DNA from: Craterostigma plantagineum
Lineage: Eukaryota > Streptophyta > Magnoliopsida > Lamiales > Linderniaceae
Direction of reading: 5' to 3'
NCBI GenBank assembly: GCA_027422505.1
Contig: JAPQWV010000481.1
Location: 372,001 to 436,000, forward strand
DNA length: 64,000 nucleotides
Shown: positions 47,047 through 58,775 of the stretch, piece by piece
Numbering within the stretch: the stretch's first letter is position 1
How the letters are laid out: each line of letters starts with the position of its first letter
Made by a program: the position numbers and the translations under genes
Notes under the pieces: generated by a model
What the model was told of the DNA's origin: nothing
The model's database searches: none
Seen by the model: the letters and a program-made list of their open reading frames with translations, nothing else

Positions 47047-47410
47047 GTCAAAAGACATATGAGTTACCACCTTCTTCGACCAAACATTATTTGGGCCTTA
47101 TAACACTAGGCCCATTAAAGGATCTAATTAGCAACCCTTATTCAAGAAGCCTTTATCAGATAAGGAAGTATCCTTCGTTTATATTTTGACTGAAACAGCC
47201 GCATTTCAGACAGAAGCAAGATCTGAAAAAACCCTAAAAATCTCTCTGAATACTTCTATGCTTTTATAGATTTTTCTTTATAAATTTTCGAGTCTCTAGC
47301 CAGAAAATATAGCAGATTCTCACTGCGTTTTCAATAGTGTCATAGACCTTGCATTTTACTCTTGCGTTTACGAGTTTGTGTGAAGCAGTTGTATCGTTAA
47401 GCACAAAGAG
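47047..47410 (+). repeat. Putative 3' LTR fragment of the copia remnant
   Basis: Begins 'tgtcaaaagacatatg' right after the polypurine-like tract. It is unlike the 46408-46681 LTR, so either the remnant is a recombinant of two families or one LTR is misassigned. Confidence 0.4.
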
Positions 47411-47553
47411 ATCGGTTTACTACTATTTAGATGTAAGATTTTAACTCCGATTCAATTTTTTTCAAAAACCATCAACTATGTGAAAAATTACAATAAATGG
47501 GTTCAAACTCATGACCTTCGATGTTCGATGTGATGCACTGATCACTCGACATA

Positions 47554-47585
<32 letters not shown>

Positions 47586-47823
47586 ACATATATATCTTTA
47601 ATACATGCTCAAGAGTATTTATTGATTGTTTTCTCTTATTGTTTTCTTATACTGAAGAAAACAAAAAGGAATTAATGTGCTCACGAGCTGTTCAATTATG
47701 ATATATAGAGAGCATGCACACATGGTTGAATACCCCACTAGCCATAAATTATAATACAATAATAATCACATATATTATAGCAACTAGTTTATTACTTTTT
47801 CCTTCATTTAATGCGTTATTGCA
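47411..47823. other. Intergenic DNA with AT/TG microsatellite
   Basis: An AT then GT dinucleotide run at 47551-47585. No gene. Confidence 0.5.
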
Positions 47824-48074
47824 CTTACCGTCGGCTTTTTAATAAAATAAATCGTTTTTAACTTAATATTCTTAAATAGGTAAAATTTTTTGCCAATTAA
47901 TAAAATGGGTGTTTCGTAACTCAGAGTTACGAATTAGTAATTCGTATCCCCGGGTTACGAATTACTCTGGCAGGCGCTGATTACGGAGATAACGCCACTG
48001 CTATTCTCGGACGTAAAACGTATCTTGGAGATACGAATTACAAATTCGTAACTCTGAGGTACGATTTACTCCTC

Positions 48075-48534
48075 TATAAATACCCCTCAGTTAAATAAAA
48101 TTCTTTATTACATACAATGGTGTCCAATAGCATACAAGTCGTAGTATTTTACGGTGGTGAAGTCATTCAGACTTCTGATTCAATAATCAAATATAGCATT
48201 GATCCTATTGGATATAGGCGTATTCGGCGCAACATCCAATTTTCTAATTTCTTATCGTTTTTGTTTGATATTACGGGTGCTTGATAGTAGGTATTGTTCG
48301 CTTACCGTCCATGCAAAAAAAATGAATACCTTCAGCATTCACATATTTTTGTTGGATAATGTTTACGGCACGTGGGAGGAGTCCGTAACCAAGCTGCCTA
48401 CTTTTATGAAGGCGTTGCAACATTACAGCTCCGGGACGATCGTGACGTGGTTACACTTCCGCACCGGAGTCCTGGCCAACACAAACTTGGGTATTTTTTT
48501 TGGGCCTAAATCAGCGAAAACAATTTGCGCCTAA
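48075..48534 (+). pseudogene. MULE transposase N-terminal fragments with TATA box
   Basis: A TATA box 'tataaata' (48075-48082) lies 35 bp before an ATG at 48117. The first frame (48117-48282) reads MVSNSIQVVVFYGGEVIQTS and so on, the style of plant MULE transposase N-termini. A later frame (about 48350-48470) reads NVYGTWEESVTKLPTFMKAL, then GTIVTW, which resembles a block further into the transposase. The DDE core and SWIM finger are missing. The pieces are out of frame with each other. Confidence 0.55.
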
Positions 48535-48672
48535 ATCAACGAAAACATTTTACGCCCAAATCAATATATACAATTTAAGCCTAAATCAACGAAAACGATT
48601 TAAACCTAATTTGAACAAAATAATTTACGCTAAATTAACGAAATCAACTTACAATTTACGCCTAAATCACTC
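48500..48672. repeat. 30-bp tandem repeat 'cctaaatcaacgaaaac'
   Basis: Five or six imperfect units in the MULE interior, directly after the transposase fragments. Confidence 0.75.
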
Positions 48673-48675
48673 TCG

Positions 48676-48870
48676 CCACGCCGCTGCCGTCATCGTCGTC
48701 GCCGTCCGTTGTTCTCCATCGCTGCCGCCGTTCTCGTCGCTGGCGTCCACTCGCAGCCGTTGTCCGTTCTCCGCCGTCTGCTCGTCGCCATCGTTCGTAG
48801 CCGCCGCTGTCAGCTCATCGTCGCCGTCGTTCGTCGTCGCCGCTCATCGTTCCTCAAGTTGTCGTCTGAG
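48676..48870. repeat. 'cgtcgccg'-rich low-complexity stretch
   Basis: Trinucleotide-type repeats that give Ser/Arg/Val-rich chance open frames on the plus strand; not a gene. Confidence 0.7.
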
Positions 48871-49200
48871 AAGAGAGGAGGGTGCGGGGTGGCTAAATCC
48901 CGATCTAATACGTAACTCATTCGTATCCCTGATTACGAATTAGATCTGAAACCAACCCTTCTTCGTATTCAGCGCTAGATTAAATCGTAACTCGGACTAA
49001 TTCGTATCTCTGAGTTACGAAAACACCTATTTTGTCAATTGGTATAAATTTTTACCTATTTAATTAATGTTAAGTTAAAAACAATTTATTTTATTAGAAA
49101 AGCCCTTACCGTCCTCTCCCAGAAATTCGTGCGCAGACAGCAAGTCATGTTCTCAGGAATTATGATATTATATCATAAATAATTTGATTTATGTGTGTAT

Positions 49201-49543
49201 ATTACTATAGAAAACATGCATATTAGACACGGAAAATTCAGTGTCTAAAACAAATATTCTGTATCTACTGAGTGATTAGACACGGAAAATTCGGTGTCCA
49301 AAACTAAAATACCGTAGGTGTTGTTCTCGTGGCAAATTTGAATACGGATATATACCGTCTAAAATGAATTTTGTCAGATTTCCGTTTTTATTTCCGTATC
49401 TAATCCTTGTCTAAATAAAAACATTAATTTTTTTAAAATAAAAATAGAAAACCGTGTCGGAATCCGTTTCTAATATTCATAATTTAGACACGAAACCAAT
49501 TCTGTATCTATTCTCCGTGTCTGATACTATGTTTTGTTGTAGT
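49201..49543. mobile_element. CACTA-like MITE
   Basis: The right end reads 'gttttgttgtagtg', whose reverse complement 'cactacaacaaaac' is a classic CACTA terminus. The left end 'attactatagaaaacatg' is a degenerate partner. Sub-terminal copies of 'agacacggaaaattc(a/g)gtgt' are repeated in both orientations, as is usual for En/Spm elements. No coding capacity. Confidence 0.65.
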
Positions 49544-49835
49544 GTACATACATAGAGGAATTTTATAAAGGCCTATATTCTCTCCTAAGACAAGTAACTT
49601 TGCACTATTAAAAAAAATATTGTTCACACCGTGACGCAAGGGGACTGTTTTAATGTATTTGTGTGTATTTTTTTATTGGAAAAAGAAAAATAAGTTAAAA
49701 ATAGACCATGTGAACAACTAAGAACATGATGGTCCAATGAAGCTTTTAAATTTCTAAAGATTGAAGTCAATATACTCACATGGGATTGTGGCTCTAATGT
49801 CTTGGTAACGCAAAGTGGGGGACCTAATTGAATTT

Positions 49836-49836
49836 T

Positions 49837-49898
<62 letters not shown>
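49836..49898. repeat. AT dinucleotide microsatellite
   Basis: About 30 uninterrupted AT units. Confidence 0.97.
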
Positions 49899-49903
<5 letters not shown>

Positions 49904-51188
49904 ATATCATCTGTGTAGATAAAGAAAATATAAAAAACCGTAAATATAGATCGGAAGACACTATTCTCATGTGCATTCATGTTCCCATGATGCTGCACTT
50001 TCTTGATTTGCGTATCGTACAAGTTCTTTCTAAACATGTGTAACATTTAATTATATGATAACAATATCATTATGTACGAAGAAATACTTATAGTTATACA
50101 ATATATATGTATATATATTACATTGCTAGTGAAGAAAGTGATAAACTAAGTATTGTAGGTTCAAGATTTCGATGCATGTGTGAGATATCGAATGTGTCTT
50201 TAAAGGAAATTATGAGATCTATTATATATACTAGTATCTCCTGCACACTCATGCGTGTTCACCAAAGTAGTCACTCTAATGCCATGAGCCGTAGCATGTA
50301 ATAAAATAGAAAGATAAAAGAAACAAAAATAAAATTGGTAGCGTTTAGTATTATGCCCACTAAATTCCAACTTGGCCCTTTATATGGGGTGGTTGGCCAC
50401 GTTTATATTTTCTTCTCCCTTAATTTCAGAAAGAAATAAAAGAGGAACACATACACACACATTGGACGAAGAACTAAATATGTAAGTTAGTCGAGCTAGC
50501 TTAAAGTTAAAAAATTTAAATGTAGATTAAAAATAAAAAGCAAACGAATAAGTGCAACGTGACTAATCTTCACACCCATAAAGATATTCATTCCATGTTC
50601 CATAAAAACTTGGCTTGAGAATGCGAAAACCACCTGTTCACGAAATAAAGTGTAATAATATATGTAAAGAAATACAAATAATATCTTGGAATTATAACGA
50701 TAATGTAACGTTGTAATAGCATTTTTTTTAATAAACTTCAATATTTTTTGTGGTACATGATAGAATGGCGTTGTAAGTTCCACCACGTGTGGAGTGGAGA
50801 AGAACAGTTCAGATTTACGCATTTAATTAGTTAAGATTTTTTGCCAGCAATGTGAAGTTATGTGACATGAAATTGAGAACATCAGCTGTCAGAAACCCAA
50901 GAAAAACCTATTACTACTTATGTTTCATTACCATACTTTCAAAGGCTATTAATAACCATAAAGTTAATGTATATTTATATACATAGTAAGCGGATGATAT
51001 CTTCACCCTAACTCTCCTGACTTTCGGCTTGGTATCCTATATTCCAGATGGTATCCCATTAGATATTCCTAATCAATATGATACGTTTTTCTCCCTCATA
51101 TTCATCAAAATTATATTTTTTTTGTGTGTTTAAACACTATGTGGAATAATATATATCAGTGTAATAATATATAAGGGTGTTTTAACAC
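49899..51188. other. Intergenic DNA, no gene recognised
   Basis: Open frames here (for example 50496-50822, minus) are AT-rich and show no family motif. An 'aacacatacacacacattgg' stretch lies at 50446-50465. The last part (51040-51188) is duplicated at 52340-52500. Confidence 0.4.
51040..51188. repeat. Dispersed duplicate of 52340-52500
   Basis: Shared phrases: 'atattcctaatcaat' / 'tattctaaatcaata', 'atcaaaattatat', 'tgtttaaacact' and 'gtgtaat(a/g)atat'. The two copies flank the Harbinger-like element and may be part of one older element or a tandem duplication. Confidence 0.55.
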
Positions 51189-52226
51189 TTAGGCTCCCTT
51201 TACTTTGTTAGAAAAGCTAGATAAAGTACATTCAGTCCAGCATAATATTGTTCAGTTTTCAATTTATGGATTTGGATAAAGCCCGAGATAAAGGTGAGCC
51301 CGCTACTGTAAACTCTCGTATCCCAGATAAGTTATCTAGTGGGCTTGGGCAAGTTTATTAATCCAACAACTACTATTATTCATGAAATTACCAAAAAGAC
51401 CCTTCACTCTGAAAACCCCAAATTACGTTCTCTCAGATGATTTGAGCAGACCACAGACCATATTTATGGAGGCCACTCGAGATTTTCAAGGCGGTCTTGG
51501 ACGGTGCCTCTTCGAAGGTTTTCTGATCTACTTCTAATCTCCTCGGATCATCCGGAAATGAAGAGCGGGTATAGGTTCAATGGGCAAGCTCCAAGCTTTG
51601 CCTTCTCGAAGTGTTCCTCTTCCCTGCAAAAGGCCGACTGCGCTTATGCACCAGTAAGATGGTAGATGGGAGATGAATCATGCTCTATTCAAATTTGGCT
51701 TAGTGTAAATAATCCACGGCTTTCTTTGCGCTTCTGTTTTTTTTTCAGTTTCATTTATATGTCGACAGATGTGGAAGGTACATACATACAAATCTAAAAG
51801 CGAGTGATAGGTATCGATTTTTAGCTCGTTTTTAGCAATGATTTTCAGTAGATATCGGTAGATGTAAGTTTGAGCAATTATGTAAATAGCAAAAAATCTG
51901 TATATCAGCAGACATTTGGCAATCAAAGTTGCCGATGTCAAAGGTATGTAGGAGAAGAGTTTCTGGGGAAGAAAAAGCTAGTTGGGCATGAGATCGGCTT
52001 TAACCAATTTGATCATCACTGCATTTGTATCCCTATTGAACGCTCATGTCTTGTTAGGTTGAATTTTATCAAATGGGTATATTTGTCAAATTGAATATAT
52101 GAAAATGAGGTACGCAGTTGGCAAGTGAACAACAAAGAAGGAGATGGGACAAGATTATTATCTTTAGTTTTTATCTTGGGCTTTTTATATTCTGTTTTCC
52201 TGTGTGGCAAAGTAAACGCAGCCTTA
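51189..52226. mobile_element. PIF/Harbinger-like non-autonomous element
   Basis: Element 51192-52223 with ends 'ggctccctttactttgtt' and (reverse complement) 'ggctgcgtttactttgcc', flanked by 'tta' (51189-51191, 52224-52226). TTA duplication and this type of end fit PIF/Harbinger. 1.03 kb, no recognisable transposase. Confidence 0.72.
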
Positions 52227-52519
52227 GGATGTAATGATATTTCCTAAGTTGGAATACCTAGGGACACAGTTTGGAACCGATGATCTCTAATTCGCTTGAC
52301 ATTTATTGTCTTGATAGACCTCACAGTGCTTGGGATTCTATTGCAAATTGTATTTCACTAGGTATTCTAAATCAATAATATATGTCTTCCTATCTCCTAA
52401 TCATCAAAATTATATATTTCTTTTTTGTGTTTAAACACTCGGTGTAATGATATCTATTGGTCTAAAAATATACGGGTGTCTAAACACTTGGTAGAGGAAA
52501 GTGTAACGATGTTTCCTAA
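52227..52519. other. Intergenic DNA with the 52340-52500 duplicate
   Basis: See the entry at 51040-51188. No gene. Confidence 0.45.
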
Positions 52520-52904
52520 GAGCAACTCCAATGGAGCTGCAAAATCTGAAAAGTACCCAAAATTTGCTCCAATCGTACTCTAAAATCAAATGCGTTGATT
52601 AGCTTCTCTCTCCTCAATATAACCCATATATGCGATTGACCGGAAAATATGTGTTTCTACTTTTAAATATTATTTATAAGTCCTTTTTGTAATTAAATGA
52701 AAACAGTTACTGTACATATTCACGCGACACGAGGTTGGAGGATACAAAAGCTGGTTCTCAGAATTTATTGTACACATTCACGCAATGCGGGGACTCCCAT
52801 TTGAGTTTGAAAATGGGTTTATGGTTTGGAGAAAAATTACTGCATTTTGTGTTTGAGAATGAGTTTGAGTTTGAGAATGGGTTCTTCGGTTGGAGACGGT
52901 CTAA
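52517..52904. mobile_element. Tourist-like MITE
   Basis: Element 52520-52901, ends 'gagcaactccaatgga' and (reverse complement) 'gaccgtctccaaccg', with 'taa' on both sides (52517-52519, 52902-52904). Internal 'gaatgagtttgagtttga' repeats. Non-coding. Confidence 0.72.
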
Positions 52905-53072
52905 GTTGGAATACACTGTAGTGGAATAAGGATGGAATAGAAGGATCTCGTACGGACCTGAAACGACACATACATGCAAATTAAATTTGTTAGAACCCAA
53001 TTGATTTCTATAACCATCAATGTTACGTTTTGCTTCAAATTGAACTTTTGTTACTAAAAAATTTGACATATA

Positions 53073-53073
<1 letters not shown>

Positions 53074-53116
<43 letters not shown>
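53074..53116. repeat. AT dinucleotide microsatellite
   Basis: About 20 AT units. Confidence 0.95.
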
Positions 53117-53119
<3 letters not shown>

Positions 53120-53283
53120 AGAAATTACAGAGAAAAACGACAAAAAGGGTTTCATTAAGTGAAACAGCTCAAGTGTACAGCCAAAGCCTGGCCAATCCCA
53201 CATGGCTCGTGCCCATCTCTATCTATCTCTTATTACAACCTTTTTTTTTCACTCAATTCATTCACTTGCAAACCCTTTCTCTA

Positions 53284-53292
53284 TCTATATAT
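53284..53292 (+). promoter_or_regulatory. TATA box of the small HLH gene
   Basis: 'ctatatatc' followed about 30 bp later by a C/T-rich start region; the ATG is at 53421, leaving a leader of roughly 100 nt. Confidence 0.5.
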
Positions 53293-53420
53293 CAATCTCT
53301 CTTCCCCGTTTTTCATTGTTTGTTTAGAACATCACAACACTTAAATCTTCTATCATCTGTTGATTGTTGTGCTAGTTCTTACATTTGTGAAGCTTTCTGT
53401 CATTTTTAGATAACTAAATT

Positions 53421-53642
53421 ATGGGATGCAAGAAAATGAAGATTTTGAGAAGAAAAACGAGGAAAGATCAGAAATTTTCATCGAAGGTAATGAAGCTTCA
53501 GAAGATCATACCAGGAGGAAAAGGAATGAACCCAGAAATGCTTTTGCTTAGGACAGCAGATTATATCTTGAATTTGAAGTCACAGGTTCATGTATTGCAG
53601 TATTTGTCGGATTTGTACCTTCGTCATGGAAAGAACATCTAA
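53421..53642 (+). CDS. Small atypical helix-loop-helix protein
   Basis: An intact 73-codon gene without introns. A basic N-terminus (MGCKKMKILRRKTRKDQKF) leads into helix 1 (KVMKLQKIIPGGKG), a short loop and helix 2 (LLLRTADYILNLKSQVHVLQYLSDLY). The spacing and the 'IPGG' and 'LLLRTADYI' motifs match the non-DNA-binding HLH proteins of plants in the UPBEAT1/SAC51-like/IBH1-like group. These act in the nucleus by pairing with other bHLH factors or binding DNA weakly. The usual His-Glu-Arg DNA-contact residues of a full bHLH basic region are absent. It is the only host gene in the window that looks fully intact. Which exact subgroup it belongs to cannot be settled by eye. Confidence 0.82.
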   Translation: MGCKKMKILRRKTRKDQKFSSKVMKLQKIIPGGKGMNPEMLLLRTADYILNLKSQVHVLQYLSDLYLRHGKNI

Positions 53643-54040
53643 TCTTGTAATCTTCATACTATAATATATATATATATATATATATAATATATATTATGTA
53701 ACCCTTTTCTTCTATGAGGGAATTGATATTTTATAACAATTTTCGTGGGAGGTTAGGGTTGCTTTCTTTTTCCTTGTGTTGTACAAAACCATGCACCGTT
53801 TGCATTTCGAACAATTTTATTCTTACATGGTTTGTTATATTCTTGACGATGTGAGTGAAGGAAGAATAAAGGGTAAAGTTTTTCCATGTAATGAAAAATT
53901 ATAATATTTTCTTGTTCCTTCGACGAGGGAAGAAGAAATACTGACGACACTACATAGGGTCCTTAGAGGAGTTCTATTAGGGACTGTTAGGAGTCGAGCC
54001 GCCCAAGATTCTTTCTTTGATGTATATTTATGTTTGCAGC
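53643..54040. other. 3' flank of the HLH gene
   Basis: AT microsatellite at 53663-53690, then unremarkable DNA. No second gene. Confidence 0.5.
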
Positions 54041-54640
54041 GTTTCTTGATTGACAATAGATCAAAATTTATCGAATTCGATCAAGAATACAAACGGAAAA
54101 GCCAGAAATTGCACAGCGGTTTTACGTGGTTCGGTTCTGAAAAACCTACGTCCACGGGGCCTCAAGAAGATGATTTTTGATGCGGGTATGACCCCAATCA
54201 ACAAGAATTTTTGTCCGGAAAATCAAGGTGAGAGCCGTGACGGAAGAAATCGTGGAGGAAATGTATGAAAAAGGATGGAAAAAATAAAGAGACAATGATT
54301 TACGTGGTTCGGATTCGGGTGATCCTACGTCCACAGGCTGCCGAAGGATATTTTCTATTAATCGAGTAAGATTACACACCCAATCTCACATTCTCTCAGG
54401 TTTACAAGTGATTTCAAGCCTCAAAAGATAAAGAAAAGATAAAGGGAGGGAGAGAGAATGTGCATGTTATTGTTGTGTTAGTGTGTGTGGAATATGTGAA
54501 GGAGGTGCTGTAAAATGGATATGAGCCCTTATTTATACTGCAAGCTTATCTGAAGGGTTTTGTACTGCTCTCCCTCTTGTCCAGCTGGCCAGCTTTGGGA
54601 CGACTAAAAGCACTCTATGCTATAACCTGGGATACAACAG
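54041..54640. mobile_element. Two nested LTR-like fragments
   Basis: 'tttacgtggttcgg' followed by 'cctacgtccacgg' occurs at 54120-54160 and again, with 'gatcctacgtccacaggc', at 54300-54345. This pair of motifs is common in LTRs of plant copia/SIRE-type elements. Neither terminus nor an internal region is visible. Confidence 0.5.
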
Positions 54641-55235
54641 CTACATGCGTATTATTGTCAGACTGGCATATCCTCCTTCTGGACAGAATTACATAAATAG
54701 TGATATTTTAATAATCAAATTACAAAACTAGTTGAATTTTTATGAGAATTACAAAACTAATCAACTTTTTAAATTCTAACTATCATTATTTTCATTTCTA
54801 CCACAAAATACGTAAAACTACAAAATTTCGTTAATATTATCTTAAACTAACATAAGACTTGTTAATAATTATATTTTACCAAACTATTTTTAATTTTTTT
54901 TCCAAAATATACTAATTAAAGAAATAAATAAAATGAAAATTAATTAAATGTAATCTAACTTGCACTCCACGTGATTAATTAAAATAATTATTATTATTGA
55001 AAACATGCTTTTACTATTGTTTTATTAGTTAATAAATTGAACGAAAACTAAAATTCGAACAATCTCACAGTTACTTGGACAACGAGTGTTCTTGTTCCTT
55101 GTAAACCATAGCGTCCCTCACGTTAATCATGCCAGTCAAGTATATTATTATTATATAATAATTCCTCTACTTTTTTAGGTTTGCAAGTATGTGAAAGTTC
55201 ATCCATGTAAATATGTTCCAAATGATTTTAATTTG
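54641..55235. other. AT-rich intergenic DNA
   Basis: No gene, RNA or bounded repeat recognised. Confidence 0.5.
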
Positions 55236-57054
55236 AAATAATTGAGACAACGTGTCTCCTGGTTGGCCATAATAAACAATGTTTCTCTTTCAAAATATCT
55301 CGTTGTCAGGGCCATTTATGTTTCTTCCATACATTACCCCTGACCTCCAGCTATCCCCCTTACCTGCCCCATATCCTGAAAGTTGCTGTTTGCAGGTTGT
55401 TAGGTCAGGAGGAATGCTGGATCAAAAATTACCCCTATCAACCAGTCCTCCTACTCTGAATTGATATATGCAAAATATTGCAGTTCGGGGTATAAATAAG
55501 AAAGCATTCCTCCTTTGGTGTCCTTAAATTTCTTCCGCCTAATTGTACCGCTTTTACTTTGACAGGGTCACATTTCCTGCAGCAAAAAGGCCCATCCTTA
55601 CTGAGACTCATGTCCTCCACGTGTCCCCTGGTAGGCCATAAACAATTCTCGCCTCCTCAAACATCTCGATGTCAGGGCTATTTGTACTTGCTCCATACGC
55701 TACCTCTTACCTCCAGCTCTCCCACTCGTCTACCCTATATCCCGAAAGCTGACCTTTCTAGGTCACTGGATCAGGAGGAGTGCTGGATCGAAGATCACTC
55801 CTATCAAATATCCTGCTAGAGGCGACTCTTAAGCTCTCCCGAACACTTCCTTAGCTTTCCTAATTGCTTTCTTTGGCCCTTCCGAATAGTTCCATAGCTC
55901 TCTGGAATATCTCCCTAGCTCCTCCAAACACCACTTCGTCCATCGCCTCTGGCCGAACCTCGTACCTAGTCATTGCCTCCTTCAGATTCAACCTCCTACT
56001 CTGTTGTTTATCTTTATTTTTGGCGTGCTCGATATTCTGCCTCTGTCAACCAGAGGTGAAAGTTAACTCTCTACAGGTTGTTAGGTTTGGAGGAATGCTG
56101 GATCGAAGATTACCCCTATCAATCAGTCCCCCTACTCTGAATTGTAATATGCCAAATATTGCAGTTCGGAGTATTACTAAGAAAGCATTCCTCCTTTCGT
56201 GTCCTTAAATTTCTCCCGCCTTATTATACCACTGTTACTATTAGAGCACGCTCTCTTCTCCCCTTGGCTTCAGTTCATAATTAGGCCCAAATTTTGACCA
56301 CTCTTTATCCTGACGTACCATACCCGTGCATTATCATTTTCTCCCCCTCCCAAGAAGTTCCAAACAGCTTAGGACTTCACATGTCTTCACGAAGATAAAC
56401 GTAGCAATCTCCACTAGATGACTTGGATATTCACCAGCCAATGCCTTGTCGGATATCCTGATTAGATAGATCGCATCATCCATTTGCTAGCTCATAGTTA
56501 AACCCTTTATCAAATAGATCAGGTCCCTTTTGCCATTAGAGAGTCGGACTTGAAAATCCTGATCGTATAGATCAGGTCTTTGTGAGCCGGCGGAGAGCTG
56601 GAATCCGAAGAGCCGACCTTGAATCCTCAGGATCCTGATAAGATAGATCAGGTCTTCATTCGCCAGCTCGAGGCTGGACTCCTAATCGAATAGATCAGGT
56701 CTCTTTGTCGACAGATAGCTGATGTAGAACTCCCGCTCCAAAAGCCAGGTCTTCATATGTTAGCGTGGGAGCCGGGTTACAATGATGTGGACCTTCCTAG
56801 TCTCCTTCATGTCGTAGAAACATAAATGGACCTTCTTAATGAAAATTTGCTCATCAGCTCGAAGCTCGACTCAAGGATCCCGTGGAAAGCCGGACCTAGA
56901 TTATCCCGAACACATAATTCGGGCCTTCGCTTGCCAGCTCGAGGTATCCCCTTGAAGTATGTTAGCCTTGGCGTGCCAACGGAGAATTGGGATAGGGTAT
57001 TCCGAAAAGTTGGGTCCAGTGTTACCCACCACATTGGAGCTGGACTTAGATATC

Positions 57055-57395
57055 CCGATGAAGTAGGTCGGCTCTTAAATGCAGGCACAGAAATGGACTT
57101 AGATACCCAAATTGATATCTTGGGTATTCGGGTGCCAACATGTAGCTGGACTTAGATATCCCAAACAGATAATCTGGGCCTTCATGTGCCAGCACGGAGG
57201 TGGACTTAGATATCCCAAACAGATAGTTTCTTCACGTGCTAGCACGGAGCTGGACTTAGATATCCCAAACCGATAGTTTGGGCCTTCACGTGCCATCATG
57301 GAGTTGGACATAGATATCCCAAGCAGATAGTTTGGGCGTTCCTGTGACAGAGCGGAGCTGGACTTAGATATCACAAACTGATAGTCTGGTTCGGT
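57055..57395. repeat. 62-bp tandem repeat
   Basis: Five units containing 'gctggacttagatatcccaa', 'cagatagtttgggccttc' and 'cgtgccagcacgga'. Related single phrases ('gatagatcaggtc', 'ccagctcgaggc') extend upstream to about 56450, suggesting an older array. Confidence 0.88.
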
Positions 57396-58029
57396 TGTTG
57401 CTCCAAAAATTATTTTTGACTTCTAGTCAAGGGACTCGCCATTGGTCGTCTGGAGGTCCATGCCAGAAATGATCGGGAAACCTACACCAGCAAGCTAGTC
57501 AAAATATCAGTACTGGAAGGTTAGCATCACTTGAGAAGGCTAGGGCTTATGGGCTTTGTTTCCAACCTAGAGCTTAGCCAGACTTAGAGGCTCCATGCCA
57601 TGTTTTCCCAGAATTCTGCTTATGCCTTGTCTCATCCCGGGCTTACATTTCCTCTTAAGTATTCATAGCCCACCTTTCTATCAATGTTGAGGACATGTGC
57701 TGCCACTACTCACCACTCCCCCTGCTCCGAATTGTGCTGGTATTTATCTGCGCATTTGAAGTATGTGAAGAGCGCGCTTCCTCATTCGTCAACATCGGTA
57801 CCCCCCCCCCCCACATTTTGGTGGTCCGCCTCGGCCCTTCCTTGTATATTGTGGTGCCCTGAACGATTACTTATCAAAGACGTTCCTTTTTTATGCTCTC
57901 CTCTCTTGACACTCGAAAGAGTTCTCCATCTAGCGCAGGGCCAGGGTTTGCTGGTTTTGTCCTCCACTTGGGTTTGAGCCAGAGTCTAAGAGCTTTCTTT
58001 CGTACCTGGAGAAATCCAGGGCCAGCAAG

Positions 58030-58420
58030 GTATCAACCCAGAGAGATCCGGGGCTGAGAGGCGCTTTTCGGTGCCGGGAGTAGTCCCGAGCCAGCATAGA
58101 CCCAGAGTAATCAGGGGCCTAGAGGCTCCTTTTGGTGCCGAGAATAATCCTGAGCCATCTAGGTATCGATTTGGAGTAATTCGAGGCCTAGAGGCTACTT
58201 TTGTTGTCGGGAGTAATCCCGGGCCAGCTAGGTATCGACCGAAGTATTACAGGGCCTAGAGGCTCCTTTTGGTGCCGGAAGTAATCCCGGGCCAGCCAGG
58301 AATCGATCCAGAGTAATTCGGGGCCTAGAGGCTCCTTTGGGTGGCGGGAGCCCGGGCCAGCTAAGTAAACTCGGAGTAATCCGGGGTCTAGAGGCTCCTT
58401 TTTCCGCCCCAAACTAAGCC
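58030..58420. repeat. About 78-bp tandem repeat
   Basis: Five units with 'gcctagaggctccttttggt', 'gccgggagtaatcccgggcc' and 'agctaggtatcga'. Period about 75-80 bp. Confidence 0.88.
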
Positions 58421-58775
58421 AGGGCTTATGGTCTTTAATTTTGTCATGAGCTACGTTGGGGCTTAGAGGCTTTGGTTCCCGCCTGGAGCTAGGTCAGGGC
58501 CTACGGTCTTCTATTGCCAACGGAGAGCTGGACTGTCATACATGCCAAACCTGAAAAGCTACAACCACAGGCAACTCCAACGCACTAGATGCGATGAGCG
58601 TCGTGAAATAAAATAATAATGAAATAGTATTTAGTAACTGCATAGTGAAACAATGCGCTATGACAGGTTAGAAGTAAGTCTATACAAATAAATTCCAGCA
58701 CCTAGCCCAGCATCCCTCCTGATCTAGTGATCTAGAAAAGTCAGATTTTGAGATATGGGGTAGATGAGGGGAAAA

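Larger units (their letters stand above)
47824..49113. mobile_element. MULE of a second family, 1.27 kb
   Basis: Element 47833-49104 with a perfect 9-bp duplication 'cttaccgtc' (47824-47832, 49105-49113). Inverted ends of about 115 bp: 'ggctttttaataaaataaat' and (reverse complement) 'ggcttttctaataaaataaa'. The match continues through 'aaataggtaaa' to the 'gtaactcagag(t/a)tacgaatta' block. It contains transposase fragments (plus), a 30-bp 'gcctaaatcaacgaaaac' repeat and a 'cgtcgtcgc'-rich stretch. A clear deletion derivative, unrelated in its ends to the 'gggaccc' MULEs. Confidence 0.9.

Noticed and set aside
48500..48943. Ser/Arg/Val-rich open frames
   Set aside because: They read across a 30-bp repeat and a 'cgtcgccg' low-complexity stretch within a MULE.
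49624..50046. 140-codon open frame with an Ile-Tyr repeat
   Set aside because: It reads through the AT microsatellite at 49836-49898.
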